Below, in pieces: positions 45,777 through 57,000 of a stretch of 64,000 nt of DNA. The DNA is from Clarireedia homoeocarpa (Eukaryota > Ascomycota > Leotiomycetes > Helotiales > Rutstroemiaceae), in assembly GCA_001465935.1 (NCBI GenBank), contig LNKV01000032.1, forward strand, positions 124,001 to 188,000, in the 5' to 3' direction. Each line of letters starts with the position of its first letter. The stretch's first letter is position 1. The notes under the pieces were generated by a model. It had not been told where the DNA came from, did not search any database, and saw only the letters and a list, made by a program, of their open reading frames with translations. The translations under genes were made by a program, and so were the position numbers.

Positions 45777-47022
45777 ATGGAGCCTGTCAACTTGAATCCC
45801 CAATCATGCGCGCAATGCAAGCGGATGATCATCTGCATCGATGTGTTTAGTTGGGGTATTCGCTGGTTGCCATACAGACATGTCTCATATGCTGCCTCGA
45901 ATGGATGTCTTCTTTTTCAATATCTTCTGGGGAATATACCTCCCACTTACAACATTGAAGAAGTCAGTCTGGATCTTTGTGCAAGAGTCGACAATACAAT
46001 GATAAACACACAGCATATCACAACGCTTCATTTTGTTTGGAGAACAGAGGGAGAAGGTCGGTGGATATCCCAAATCGGGAAGTTCGAGTTTTTTACTTAT
46101 CGCGGTAAGTAGATTCAAGGCCCCGTTTGGACAGAGTATAGAAGAAGACCTCTTTAGTTGTTTGTCTATAACTACAGCTGAGCTTTCATCGTTTCCTAGA
46201 CAGCGCTACGGAGAAAGACATTGGTACAGGGCCAATCAATCGTAGCCCTGGGTCAATTCAAAGTTTTCAACCAATTCGCTACTGGCTCGAAGATTGCCTG
46301 AAAAACCATGCGGATTGTAAGAGTTATTATGATGCAAGGTTTTTGCCCAAACGCCTTATCGAGCTCCGGAGAAAAATCACGGAGGATGATCAGGGCGGTG
46401 AATGGGAACTTCGACTGGTTCAAGCTATAAAGTATGAGCCATATGCTGCACTGGGTTATTGTTGGGGTGGGAATCAGCAACTGAAGACTACAAGAGAGAC
46501 ACTTTAGAACTTTGAAAAGTCATTACCATGGAAGAAACTAACACCAACACTTAGCGATGCTGTAATAGCATCGGAACGACTTAAAATTCGCTTTCTTTGG
46601 GTTGACTGTCTTTGTATAGTCCAGGACGATGCTGAAGTAATGGCTTTCGAGACTTTACAAATGCCTCTTATCTACAGTCACGCAACTGTGGTTATTGCTG
46701 CCTCTAGGGCAAACACGGTAGACCATGGGTTTTTACATGAAAAACCCCTATACAACTCACTCACTATGTTTCCGAAGCTGATATTTGAAGTGCCATCTCA
46801 AATAAAGATGGCGAGATGGAAACCAGGATCCTTTGTCGCCCATTCGATCACGAAAAGGAGCCTCTGGCTGCCCGAGCTTGGGCTTTACAAGAGCGACTTC
46901 TCGCCACCAGAATCTTAGATTTCGGAACACGCCAAAATCAATGGTATTGCAAGTCAAAAAACTCCATAACATACTACAGAGATGGATGGGATGCTCGTCT
47001 TGGGAATTACGATGACTTATAG
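45777..47022 (+). pseudogene. HET-domain gene with in-frame stop and frameshift
   Basis: Exon 1 (45777-46104) starts with a Cys motif (SCAQCKRMIICIDVF) usual at the front of one HET class. A 95-nt intron (46105-46199) leads to the HET domain: KYEPYAALGYCWGGNQQLKT, RIRFLWVDCLCIVQDD-type core (LKIRFLWVDCLCIVQDDAEV) and YSHATVVIAASRA. Between the first two blocks lies an in-frame TAG at 46505-46507, where relatives have a residue such as Gln (CAG). After 46810 the conserved continuation (REPLAARAWALQERLL-like: EPLAARAWALQERLLATRIL) is in another frame, so a frameshift or missed splice exists near 46810-46820. It ends at a stop at 47020. HET proteins mediate vegetative incompatibility; this copy is probably dead. 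Confidence 0.7.
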
Positions 47023-47443
47023 ATACTCTAGACCATCCAAGTCCTACAGAATCGCGGAAATCAATCGACAACGGCGATAAGAAGGATAAGCAGGCTCCTG
47101 AAATCTTACCCTCGAATGGATACGAAGTTATCATGAGGCTTTAATCCGTGGGCTTGGAATACTTATTACGCTACATTTTAAATTTGGGGTACTGGTCGAA
47201 ATAAAATCAATGTCATAGTCAATATCGTGATTTTTGTGATAGAATACTCATATGAGTTAGAGGTGATATGTAAGAAACATAACTATTAGACGTGATACAA
47301 TTGAAAATTAATATTAAGAATAAATAGGTAAGTGCCAATAAAGTGTGGGGATACATTAAAAAAACCTTTTAAATCCTCCTGGTGACCACTTCAAAAACCG
47401 TCCTGATATATAACTCCAAATAATTAAGGTTACCCCTCAAACA
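47023..47443. other. Intergenic region
   Basis: AT-rich spacer after the HET pseudogene and 3' of the large membrane-protein gene. No gene seen. Confidence 0.4.
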
Positions 47444-50400
47444 TCATACCCTTACCTCAGACATCCTTCCTCGGCCATCGCCAATGACTCCAAACTCAGC
47501 TCCCTCAGTCCCTCTAATAGGTGAGCTCTTCAAAAACCCACATTCGTCATAGAGACCTAGACTTTCCGGTCTATCTGGTATCCCCTCTCCCCTTCTTCCA
47601 TTAAGATTGACATTTTCCTTGTCCGTCTCCGCAAGCCATCCATCCCGATCTAGCCTCCCGTCTTCAACCTCTTCTCTCCCACCACCCGCACCCCACCTCT
47701 CCCCCCATCCCTCTCTTATCTTCATTCCCTCCTTTTCTCCCCCTACCTCTTTCTCCCTCCCCAAAACCATTCCAAGCCCCTGCCCCAACACCCCACCCCA
47801 CAACCCGTCTCCCTCATCCTCCACCATGTCCACACCCCCATCCGGCAGTAACGTCATCGACCACCTCTTCTTCTCCACATCCAGCCCATGCCTTCCCATT
47901 GCCAGCGGACTACTACTTCGACTATCCTTCCCCACACTCCCTCCCATACTATCTCTCAGATTGTCAACTCTACTTTTGCTCCCCTCTCTCCTATGACTTG
48001 TGTCATCAGCTCCGCCATTACGACGCCAGCGCTCGAAGATCTCGGATGCGCGTTTTGTTATCGGAGACGGGGAGCAGGATGGGCTGTCGCGGTTGGAGTT
48101 TGCGTTTTGGTTGGCAGTAGGAGTAGGAGTTAGCGTCACATTTCCGCTGGTCCGACCAAGTGTTCCGAGACCTCCGAGAGACAGGTAGTATTTACTTCCC
48201 CTGGCGCTTCCTGCACTTCCACTTCCAGTGCCGTCCGTGGGAGGCGAGTCCGTGGGAGAGGGACTGTAAATGGATAGTTCCGAATTCATACGTCGTAACA
48301 GACCGATACTGGTCGCTATGGAGTCGTGTGTTGAGGAGGTAGTGGTGAAAGAGGATGTTTTTCTGGGCTCGGGTCGTGGTCCTGTAAGATGAACTGGGGT
48401 CGGGATGGTGAGAAGAGGGGGTGCAGGCAGAGATAGTGGAAGTGGTTTGATAGGCAGGCTGAGGGTGGAGTTTTTGTTTGAGCCAGGGTTGGGAGAAATG
48501 ATCGATAATGGGCGTGGTCCAAATATATTGGCAGCTGAGATGCGAGGTACTTGTATCGAACTTGTTTTCGGAGGTGGCAGCTGGATTGGCTTTGCAAGGT
48601 TAGTTTGGGTAGTGCGTAGTAAAGCGAGCGGACGAATCGGCGGCGGTGAGCTTGGCATTTGTGGTGGTGATTCATCAATATCAGCTGGAATGTCGAGGAC
48701 TTTGTCATCATCCGACTTTAACGGAAGTGGTGGGAACGAAACAAGAATATCACTCGGCGTATCCGGATCCTCTTCCTCGATATCTTTGCAATACCTCTTG
48801 ACCTGTGATTTCAGCGCCAGGGACGACCGCGCATGTTTGAAAAACTCAACTTCTGAATTAGCGTTCTCGGCGTAGTAGTTATAGACCGAAAGCGTGGGAG
48901 AGTAGTCTTCGAGGTCGTGATCTGGTGATGAAGAGATGGGCTTTATGAGAGTGGGGATGGACAGGATGGGGTTGAACGTTAAAGATGAGGGAGGTCGCAC
49001 AGCACTAGAACGACGGCTAGCTAGAGAAAGAGATGTACATGAGGGACTTTTCTCAACAACACGTAGGGTGGGCCGGGAGATGATGCGGCGGAGTGCGCGA
49101 GGAGAGGAGTCGTCTTCGGGTTCTTCGTGTACTACAGAGACACTCGATGGTCTTGGGAGGCCGGATATTCGAACGATTTTGGAGCGTTTGTGACCTTTTC
49201 TCTTGGGACTGGCTTTGCTGGAGCTAGATGTTCGGACCTGCATTGCTTCTTGGGGTGACCATTGGAAAGGATTTGGATCGTTAGATGGAGAGGGGGACTT
49301 TGGTTCTTTAACGAGCGGACCCGCTTGATTGCCTGATATGTCGTTTAGTGGTGAGTCGATATATCCCAGTGACTTCTCTTCGGTTTCATGCTGGCCAAAT
49401 GTGGCTTTCCGAATATGAAGGGGTTGTGGCCTGAATATTTGTGGGCCTGGGATGACTTTGGTGCTCTCGATTGACAAGAATGGGTCGTTTCCTAGAATTG
49501 GAGAAGATATTCCAAAGTCAGTCTTGTCGATGGTACCCACAGAAGGCTTCGTAGTATGATGAATTTTGGGCGCAGGAATATTACTTGTGGATAGGTTCAT
49601 ACGGTGCCGCTGCTCAAACTTTCTTCCACTCTTGCTAGGTGAAGTAAGCTGTGCCGGAATGACTAGATCAGGCGTATCGATACTACAGAGACTATCATCG
49701 TCAGAGTGTCCGGATGGTGTTGGTGACCTTCCACGTTTTTGAAAGGCTCTTCCCGCTATTCTTGGTACTTTTTTGCCCGGACTAGGTGTGCGGAATAGTT
49801 CTCTATCACATTGAGATCCATGGTCAGATGAAGCTGTATTGGGACGGACAAGGAGTTCTCTGCTCTCAGTTGCTTTGTTTGCTGGTGGACTAGGTAATCT
49901 TGACTTTGGGGGTGATCCTGGAAACCGACCAAGTGAACGCCTATGGGTATCTCTCAGACGTTGCGAGGTCGATTTCAGAATGACGGATAATTGATTCTCG
50001 GAAGATGATCTCTGTCTAGTACGACCACGTGAGATGGTAGGTTCTCCATCAACAACCGTTATATCCTCCAAAGAATCTGAGTTTTTCGCATGAGCACGTC
50101 TTGAGAATGCCCTGGCTGGCTTTTGAGGTTCATCTGGAAGAACGTATCCTGGTGGAGCTACACAATTAAGTCGAATATTCCTCTCTGGTGGTTTCCTCAG
50201 ACTTCTCTGCGATGAAGTGACTTGTAGAGGTAACTGTCTTGTCGACGTCTGAGTGAAAGAAGCTAATGGCCACGAATCCCTGATGCCCGATTTTCGGAAA
50301 ATAGTTTTCTGTCCCGAAAACCTCTTCGTGTTCGGTCGAATTACATTATCGTCCTCATCTTCACTCGTCACAAATCCTGATGGAGTGCTAACTTGTCGAA

Positions 50401-50692
50401 TTGGTAAAGAGTCGTAAGGAGTTCCGAAGGTCGGATACAGCAGAGGTGACGGGTTAGCTCGCACCATCATCGCTACATCCTGGCCAACTTCTGCGTCCTT
50501 TCCTTTCGCTCTCGTTGCTTCTCGCTTCCTGGTTTTCCTTATATTGTATATCGCAATCGCGACTCCACCAATGACCAATGCCATAGCTACCCCGATTGAG
50601 ATACCAATAATTGTGCCGAATGGCAGAAAGGATGACCCGATCGGAAGCTTTGTGGTCACCTCTTGTCGCTCAGTTACTTCTGCATGCGCCAT
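47444..50692 (-). CDS. Large single-pass membrane protein with disordered tail
   Basis: One uninterrupted 1082-residue ORF. Residues about 22-48 form a membrane helix (FGTIIGISIGVAMALVIGGV) followed by a basic stop-transfer (NIRKTRKREATRAKG), so the short N-terminus is outside and the tail is cytoplasmic. The remaining 1000 or so residues are Pro/Ser/Arg-rich and look disordered. They carry many SP/TP sites and polyproline stretches (SLPIKPLPLSLPAPPLLTIP), and near the end a Gly/Glu-rich part (GLWGGVLGQGLGMVLG). I do not recognise a catalytic domain. The topology recalls fungal surface sensors and wall-linked adaptor proteins, which often lack sequence conservation; that role is inference. 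No upstream signal peptide exon was seen. Confidence 0.8.
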   Translation of the reverse strand: MAHAEVTERQEVTTKLPIGSSFLPFGTIIGISIGVAMALVIGGVAIAIYNIRKTRKREATRAKGKDAEVGQDVAMMVRANPSPLLYPTFGTPYDSLPIRQVSTPSGFVTSEDEDDNVIRPNTKRFSGQKTIFRKSGIRDSWPLASFTQTSTRQLPLQVTSSQRSLRKPPERNIRLNCVAPPGYVLPDEPQKPARAFSRRAHAKNSDSLEDITVVDGEPTISRGRTRQRSSSENQLSVILKSTSQRLRDTHRRSLGRFPGSPPKSRLPSPPANKATESRELLVRPNTASSDHGSQCDRELFRTPSPGKKVPRIAGRAFQKRGRSPTPSGHSDDDSLCSIDTPDLVIPAQLTSPSKSGRKFEQRHRMNLSTSNIPAPKIHHTTKPSVGTIDKTDFGISSPILGNDPFLSIESTKVIPGPQIFRPQPLHIRKATFGQHETEEKSLGYIDSPLNDISGNQAGPLVKEPKSPSPSNDPNPFQWSPQEAMQVRTSSSSKASPKRKGHKRSKIVRISGLPRPSSVSVVHEEPEDDSSPRALRRIISRPTLRVVEKSPSCTSLSLASRRSSAVRPPSSLTFNPILSIPTLIKPISSSPDHDLEDYSPTLSVYNYYAENANSEVEFFKHARSSLALKSQVKRYCKDIEEEDPDTPSDILVSFPPLPLKSDDDKVLDIPADIDESPPQMPSSPPPIRPLALLRTTQTNLAKPIQLPPPKTSSIQVPRISAANIFGPRPLSIISPNPGSNKNSTLSLPIKPLPLSLPAPPLLTIPTPVHLTGPRPEPRKTSSFTTTSSTHDSIATSIGLLRRMNSELSIYSPSPTDSPPTDGTGSGSAGSARGSKYYLSLGGLGTLGRTSGNVTLTPTPTANQNANSNRDSPSCSPSPITKRASEIFERWRRNGGADDTSHRREGSKSRVDNLRDSMGGSVGKDSRSSSPLAMGRHGLDVEKKRWSMTLLPDGGVDMVEDEGDGLWGGVLGQGLGMVLGREKEVGGEKEGMKIREGWGERWGAGGGREEVEDGRLDRDGWLAETDKENVNLNGRRGEGIPDRPESLGLYDECGFLKSSPIRGTEGAEFGVIGDGRGRMSEVRV

Positions 50693-51478
50693 GTTGAATT
50701 ATTGGATTAATAGAATCAATATATTTGTCGATAGCCTTCGAATGCCAACCGTGATATTGCCGTTCCCCTTGTTTCGCTCGTATCATAAAAACCTAAATGA
50801 ATATAATTTTGTCCTGGACCTCACTAGCAAGAATCGAAGAAATCGGCATGATACCTGCACGCTATCATGACTGAACAGAATTGATGGTAAAGACTGTGTG
50901 CGATCGTCGCGCGGAAGGTACGAAAAGGAAAAAGAAAACAACGGGGATCTAGGGCTCTCATCAGGAATGCATCGTCGCTGGGAAGAGCATTCTTTCTCTC
51001 AGGAAAATCGTTTCTCCTTCACCATTGATTGGAATGTTGACTAATTTTCCTCTTAAGCTTGGGGGCTATGGAATGCAGTGAGATTGCGATAGCAATTTCT
51101 TGATGACTTCATCGGGATGTGCTTGCCTATTGTTCATGACAATCATGCTCCTAACTTCACCTGTATAGTATCAAGTGAAGTTATTCCGGCATCTTTTGTG
51201 TGAACGCGAAGCACACTGAAGAACTGGTCTGGAGAGAGGAACCTTGTCAATAGGGGCAGTCACTCAAAGCCCTAGCCACATCATATCAGCCACAACTGAA
51301 AATCCAGCTGCCACCTACATAAGATATTGCACCCGGCCAAGTTCACCAAAAATAGACTTCCTGTCTAGAGTATGTTGCCCATATATCGTCTAAATCCCTA
51401 TACAACTCTCGAAATCTATATGTTCTAATATCCACATTATCAAACCGGTCTAAATATAGGAAATATCCATACAAGCCA
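50693..51478. other. Intergenic region
   Basis: This holds the promoter of the large membrane-protein gene and the 3' side of the glycosyltransferase gene. No other gene supported. Confidence 0.4.
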
Positions 51479-52818
51479 TCAATCCAATCCACAAACAGCC
51501 TAGAAATTCGTTAGCCAGGTGCATTCAGACCAGAGAATAAAGCTAAAAAGAAAAAGCTCACCACTCTCCGCTCCCTGAAATCTTCATAAAACCCATTCCA
51601 GATATCCCTCCCTCTACAATCATCCCCCTCTTCTACCTCGACACACTTCGGCCCCTTCCCCATCCACTCCAAGTCCTTCATCTCCCACGGCTTCTTCAAC
51701 GGCCAATCGCTAAAATGGACGAATTTCGCATTACCTAGCACTTCCTGGGGATCCCAGACTTTCTTCACCTCTTTCTCTCCCTTCTTTGGCTTCCCCCAAA
51801 ACCCTCGATGCTTACCGACTGGTCTGCGGAACTCTCCTGTTAGCAAGGCGTAAGTCCGGTGATCTATTAGTCCGCATGCGTCTTGCTGTTCGGTGAAGAT
51901 CGAGTTGATGATATCCATGTCGTATTTATCTTTCCCGGCAAGGACGACTTCGTTCTCGAGTCGGATATATTCCCCGAGGGAGGGCTTGATTAACATAACG
52001 TGGGAAGCAAGACTTGGGACACCGGATGCATCGAGCCAGTAGGCTCGTGGGGCGAGGAGCTGCGTTTTGTCATCCATAGGAGCGAAGAAAAGCTCATCCA
52101 TGGGTTGAAGGATGGTACTGTCGGAGTCGAGAACGAGGAGGCGAGAATAGTCGGTTTCGTTCCAGGCAAGGAGTTTGGTGTAGGAGTCTGCCCATTCATC
52201 TTTTTGTTTTGTTAGCGGAGGTGTCAAACAAGCTCTGGGTCAACAATATATACCTCCTGTCGAGTGTCTATGACTTAATACTTCGATATTTTCCAACCTA
52301 ACTCCATATTCATCTCTTGCTTGAATCAACATTTCCGTCATGATTTCCAAACCCCTGCCATCTTTATCCTCTACCCATTCATCTTTCCATTGCTGAGGAT
52401 AAAGCAGTACCCTTGACGCTTTGCTTTCCAACCGCTCTAAACTCTCGAACAACATCAATGCATTGCATAGATGATCCTTAGACGTGGCATATGTAATGTA
52501 GGCGTACTGTCCCCAATCGATATCCTTTTCTTGACCTGTCAGAGGAACAACTTCGACCGGATCTTGCTTGAGGCAGGCGGGCGTCTTGTATTGAAGATGC
52601 AGTTCTCGAGCTTTTGGTATCCCATGAGGTAATAAGGCAAGTATAACAAGGAAACAGATAGCGATTGGGATGCTGGTTCGTACAGGCTTGGAGCGGAGGA
52701 TTTCCCTAAGAGTTGGCTTGACTGGCTTTGGTTGGGGCTCATCGATATCGAAGGACGCTATAGGTATATATGGCGAGTTATGGAGAAAGTCAGGAAGGTC
52801 CCTCAGTGCTGATGCCAT
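51479..52818 (-). CDS. GNT1-like glycosyltransferase (GT8 fold, Golgi)
   Basis: Three exons (52818-52254, 52199-51562, 51499-51479) with consistent phases give 407 residues. The last intron has a GCTAAC branch site; without it the frame stops at 51511. The protein is type II, with a cytoplasmic start and a membrane anchor at about residues 49-66 (TSIPIAICFLVILALLPHGI). The lumenal domain has YAYITYATSKDHLCNALMLF, WNETDYSRLLVLDSDSTILQ with the metal/nucleotide-sugar DxD motif, LLAPRAYWLD and NAKFVHFSDWPLKKPW. These are features of the fungal glucose N-acetyltransferase 1 (GNT1) family, which adds GlcNAc to mannan-type glycans in the Golgi. I am confident of the family, less so of the exact sugar. 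Confidence 0.85.
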
Positions 52819-54013
52819 GGCACTATGGAGGAGATGGGAATATCGCTAAACGAATGGGACAAATCGGTCGTATCACGTGATGTAAGTAAAGTCGGACAGG
52901 AAGATGCTATCACAAGGAAACGCCCATCGGGATAGAATCTGTTGGCGTCAGTGTCTATGAGAATCCCAGGAATTTAGTTCTTACATAAAAAGACGACAAC
53001 TCCAAAACACCGTGCTGTCTCCAAAAGTATAACGGTCACCCGCAAAGAGCGGCGAGGAGTTTTCGTAGCACCAACGGCCTCTCACTCTTGTCGATCGTGT
53101 CCAAAATCAATCTAAGAAGCCTAATCCCTTAACCTAGATCCGGTGAATTGCTTTCTCCGGTATGATGTCAGATATTCGCAGGTTTGATGGAGGAAGCGGA
53201 TGTTGGACAAAATACAATACTTTAGTAGTTGCTCCGAATCTTGAAACTGGAACGAGTCGAGTGAAAGTGGGTCTGTGCCATTTTTGGCATTTAAGGTTAT
53301 GCTTACTAAGCGACGCGGGGATCATTTTAAGAATAGGGGTGTAGATGATCACGAGATATCTGGATATACGGGTGATATCGGTAGATCGCCGGCGAGATTA
53401 AAAACTTCGTCGAAAACGTATACCGGGATAGCGTTGCTCCGTAATGCGGGGCCGCAATGTCTAGAATTTTTCTAGAGCAGTTGGGTAGTTAGGCACATCT
53501 GCGAATAATTTTGCCCACGACTTACACTTTTATCGTGATACGAAAGTATTTGGGTAGAAGATTCGCCATGGGCTACGATCGAGGTCTGTATTGCTTGGAG
53601 AATGTCAGCTGTAAGTCGAGGGTCTTGCTATGTTTTTGTTTTACAAATCTTCTTGGTATGGCTAATCTGGTGTCGGCCTCGCAGTCGTAATGGACGTGAC
53701 TTGTGGTTGTGGGTAGCCACATCTTCTTGGAATATGTGGTGAAAATAGGCCTTTTGGTGGGGATATCGCAATGGGCATATGTATACAAAGGTAGAAGAGT
53801 GATAGCGTCCGATGAGTGAGCGGCGTACGAAGCCATCCCCAAGTAGACTCTCAAAGCAAAAAGACTTGCACTCTCACCTCATAAATTAGCGAATATAGTA
53901 AATAGTGCCCACACATGCATCTCGCGTCGACACGTAAAGGTAACAAACCCCGTGATCGGATAACAAGTATATAACCAAGTTTGCACCACGACTACGACGT
54001 CTCTTATATAGCA
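52819..54013. other. Left part of gene desert
   Basis: No supported gene. The first 200 bp probably hold the glycosyltransferase promoter. ORFs at 53134-53475 and 53573-53854 show no family motif. Confidence 0.4.
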
Positions 54014-57000
54014 TACGAGTCAAAACCAGATGTGCAACATAGCTTATGGTATCCAATCGGAGATTGAGGAATGTGTAATTCTTATGCCATCAGAGTGCGA
54101 GTCAGTCGAAGACATGCAACAGATATTTATTTGTTCAATTCGACATCATCAAGTCAAAAAGGTCTCCACAGCTTGAATACGAGTCGCTAGAAGACATGCA
54201 ACAAACACTGCTGTGGTCAATCTCGAGTACAGCATGAGGATATATTAGCCAAGAGGAAACCCACAGCTGAAGATACGAGTCAACATCCAGTCATGCAACA
54301 AAAGATTCTTTGTAAACGATCATGTGAAAGAATAAAGCGAAGTAAGTGTATTCAGTGTCTAGGAAGGACGAGTCAGCACCGAAAAATGAGATACGCAACA
54401 AACAACCATGATGCCAATCTGAGAAACTATAACCTCAAAAGCTCCAATCATGTAAAGTACGAGTCAACGTCTAGATGTGCAACAAACGGGAATTCCAGGC
54501 AGAGACCGATACTTGATATACTATCTCCCCCCTTGAATAAAAGTTAAATTTTTATGTGGTAAGACACAGAAACAATTAACCTTTATTCATAGGGGGAGAT
54601 AGTAGGAATGATCCACACAGAAAGTGCGAGTCAATAATGAGATATGCAACAAGTTCTACTGCCCTTGAAATTTCATGCAACGTTTGATAACAGGCTCCCC
54701 TCCATGTAAAGAAGAGTCAGTCACCAGACGTGCAACAATTCTATATTTCGGAGACATTCCTCCTTATGGACATGAAGATGATTCGTGAGAAAGAGCGAGT
54801 CAGCGATAAGACGTGCAACAATCTTCACCGTTTTCTTTTCCAGCCAATCTTGATTCCATAATACTGAATCTTCGACAAGGAAGAATTGGAATGTGGATGC
54901 GAGCGGAGTTACAAAATAACATACCTGACTCATTATCCATGAGCCTCGCAATCGAGCATTACGCCTGGGGCAGGTCTGACAGGACTTATTAGCCGACATG
55001 ACGCAAAAATTAGACGTGCAACATGCAAGGTAGGGATGAAGGTTCAAAATTTCCGCTTCGAGAAGCCGTCAAACTTACCCGCGTGGAAACTTGGGGCGAA
55101 CAGACATGCAACACGGTGTTGTCAGGAAGGTTTCTGACAAAAAGAAGACTTGACCTGACTCAGGTGCTCGAATAAGGCCCACTAGAATCCCGCTGTGGAG
55201 CCTATAAATGTGCTCTAATTGTTCGGATCTCGGGGAAGCTGAGCCAGCACGGCGGGGGATCGTCTGACTTTCGAAGCTCTTGATGGAGAGTTGAAATACC
55301 TCCGCTAGCTGTTCTACGTACAGTTTGAGATATTCTATCCACGAAGAAGTAACTCGAAGCACTGAGCGACGACTCGTACGTATGGCTTGACTATTGTCAA
55401 ACCACAGACTGAATTTAGATGGAGGCTATTCTTCGGCGCGAAAGGAAACAAATCTTGAACGAAATTGATTTCAGCTTGTATCCCAACATGGAAGTTGTCC
55501 GAAGTCTAGGAATGACATGGCAACTCAAAACCGAAGATTAGACTTCGGGTGAAGTCCTCACGAATGTACAAAGACAAAATGCAGTTCTAGACCTTCAGTC
55601 TCGAGATATGTTGCACGACTACAACTTCCGCGGAATTGCATTCCACCCAACCGGGACTCTAACCATAGTAGCGGCAGCCTCATTTGTATCAGAATGTCCA
55701 AATACATTGTACTAGGAGAAGATAGCCCTGACTGAAACAGGAGAATGCACGAGGTCGCTGAACTAAACAGTATCCAGAGCTCGCAAGAATGTGCAATGTA
55801 CAGATAGCATGACCATATCTACTGTGATGTTCGATTTCATCTACAGGGCTGGGCTACTATCGGAATGAAATCAAATTAACGTAACGTAAGCATGCGTATC
55901 TCGAACCAAGCCCCAGCTTTATCCATGGTCTTGTATTCATCGTTAAACTTCGGTTTGCCTGTAAGTATAAGGGCATTCCGACAATGTTATTCCTATAACT
56001 AGAGGCCTGAAAGCTTGATTTGAGTGGAAGGTGCGGAGAAAAGATCCGTAAATAGGAGACGAAGTTATCGTGGCTTAGGAACGAAGATTATCGATGAAAT
56101 GACCAGCATATCATGAAGTTGACAAGGGCTGCGAAGAGTGCCCCAACTGGTATCGGAAAACAAGTTAATAATCATTTTAAGTACCGAGGTCCAATACTTT
56201 CAATTCAACGGTTAAATCCGCTGCGGAATACCGCTTTGGCGGAGGACTGACTCGAGCACTCGCCAATATCAAAGTCCATGCAGCCGCCTGTTCCAAACTG
56301 ACTCGTCGTGCCAAAAATTAATCAACAATTTTACATTCTCTGCTGGGCATCGAATCTTTATGGCATTCGCGACTAGCAGCTGTCCTAGTCCGAGTTTATC
56401 ATGATTATGTCGAGATAGTGTGTCTAGTGTGTGTCACATGTTTCTACTCCAAACGTACCTAATCCTGGGGTCCGAGATGCTGCTAACGTGTGGGAGAACG
56501 TTCCCGATCCACAAATTTGCACGCAAGATCTCCTCTTTAAAGGATATATAGGAATCGCGAAAGCAAAAATCTCATGTTGTGCTGATGATCTAACTCCCAA
56601 AGCATTGTGCCCGGATTGGTTGGAATGACCGGAAATCTCCTCCATTGTAGAAGAACTGTGGCTGATGTAGGGATGAGGTTCAACCCTTTTTACCCCAATT
56701 CTCATGTTTTCGATTTTGTTGCATATCTCAATCCTGACGGAGGCTCCGAAGCGGCGGATGAATGAAACCAATGAGTGAGTTGAACCAGACTCTGCAACAA
56801 ATGGCGGCGTTAAGGATTTGTGGTTTATCGGATCCGGCTCCGATGACTTGGTGCGGGGGATCCGAAACGGAATAAGAATGCTAGTCAGCAACGGAAATGA
56901 GTTCTGATGCGATTTGGGCCTGTGTTCCTGTGCCGTCTGTTTCTCTGCCATCTCGAGATACTACGAAGAGCCCCTTTCTTTTCAACAGATTCGAGTGGCC

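Noticed and set aside
56424..56951. 175-residue minus-strand ORF inside the motif array
   Set aside because: It contains array motif copies in its reading frame and shows no domain; likely chance.
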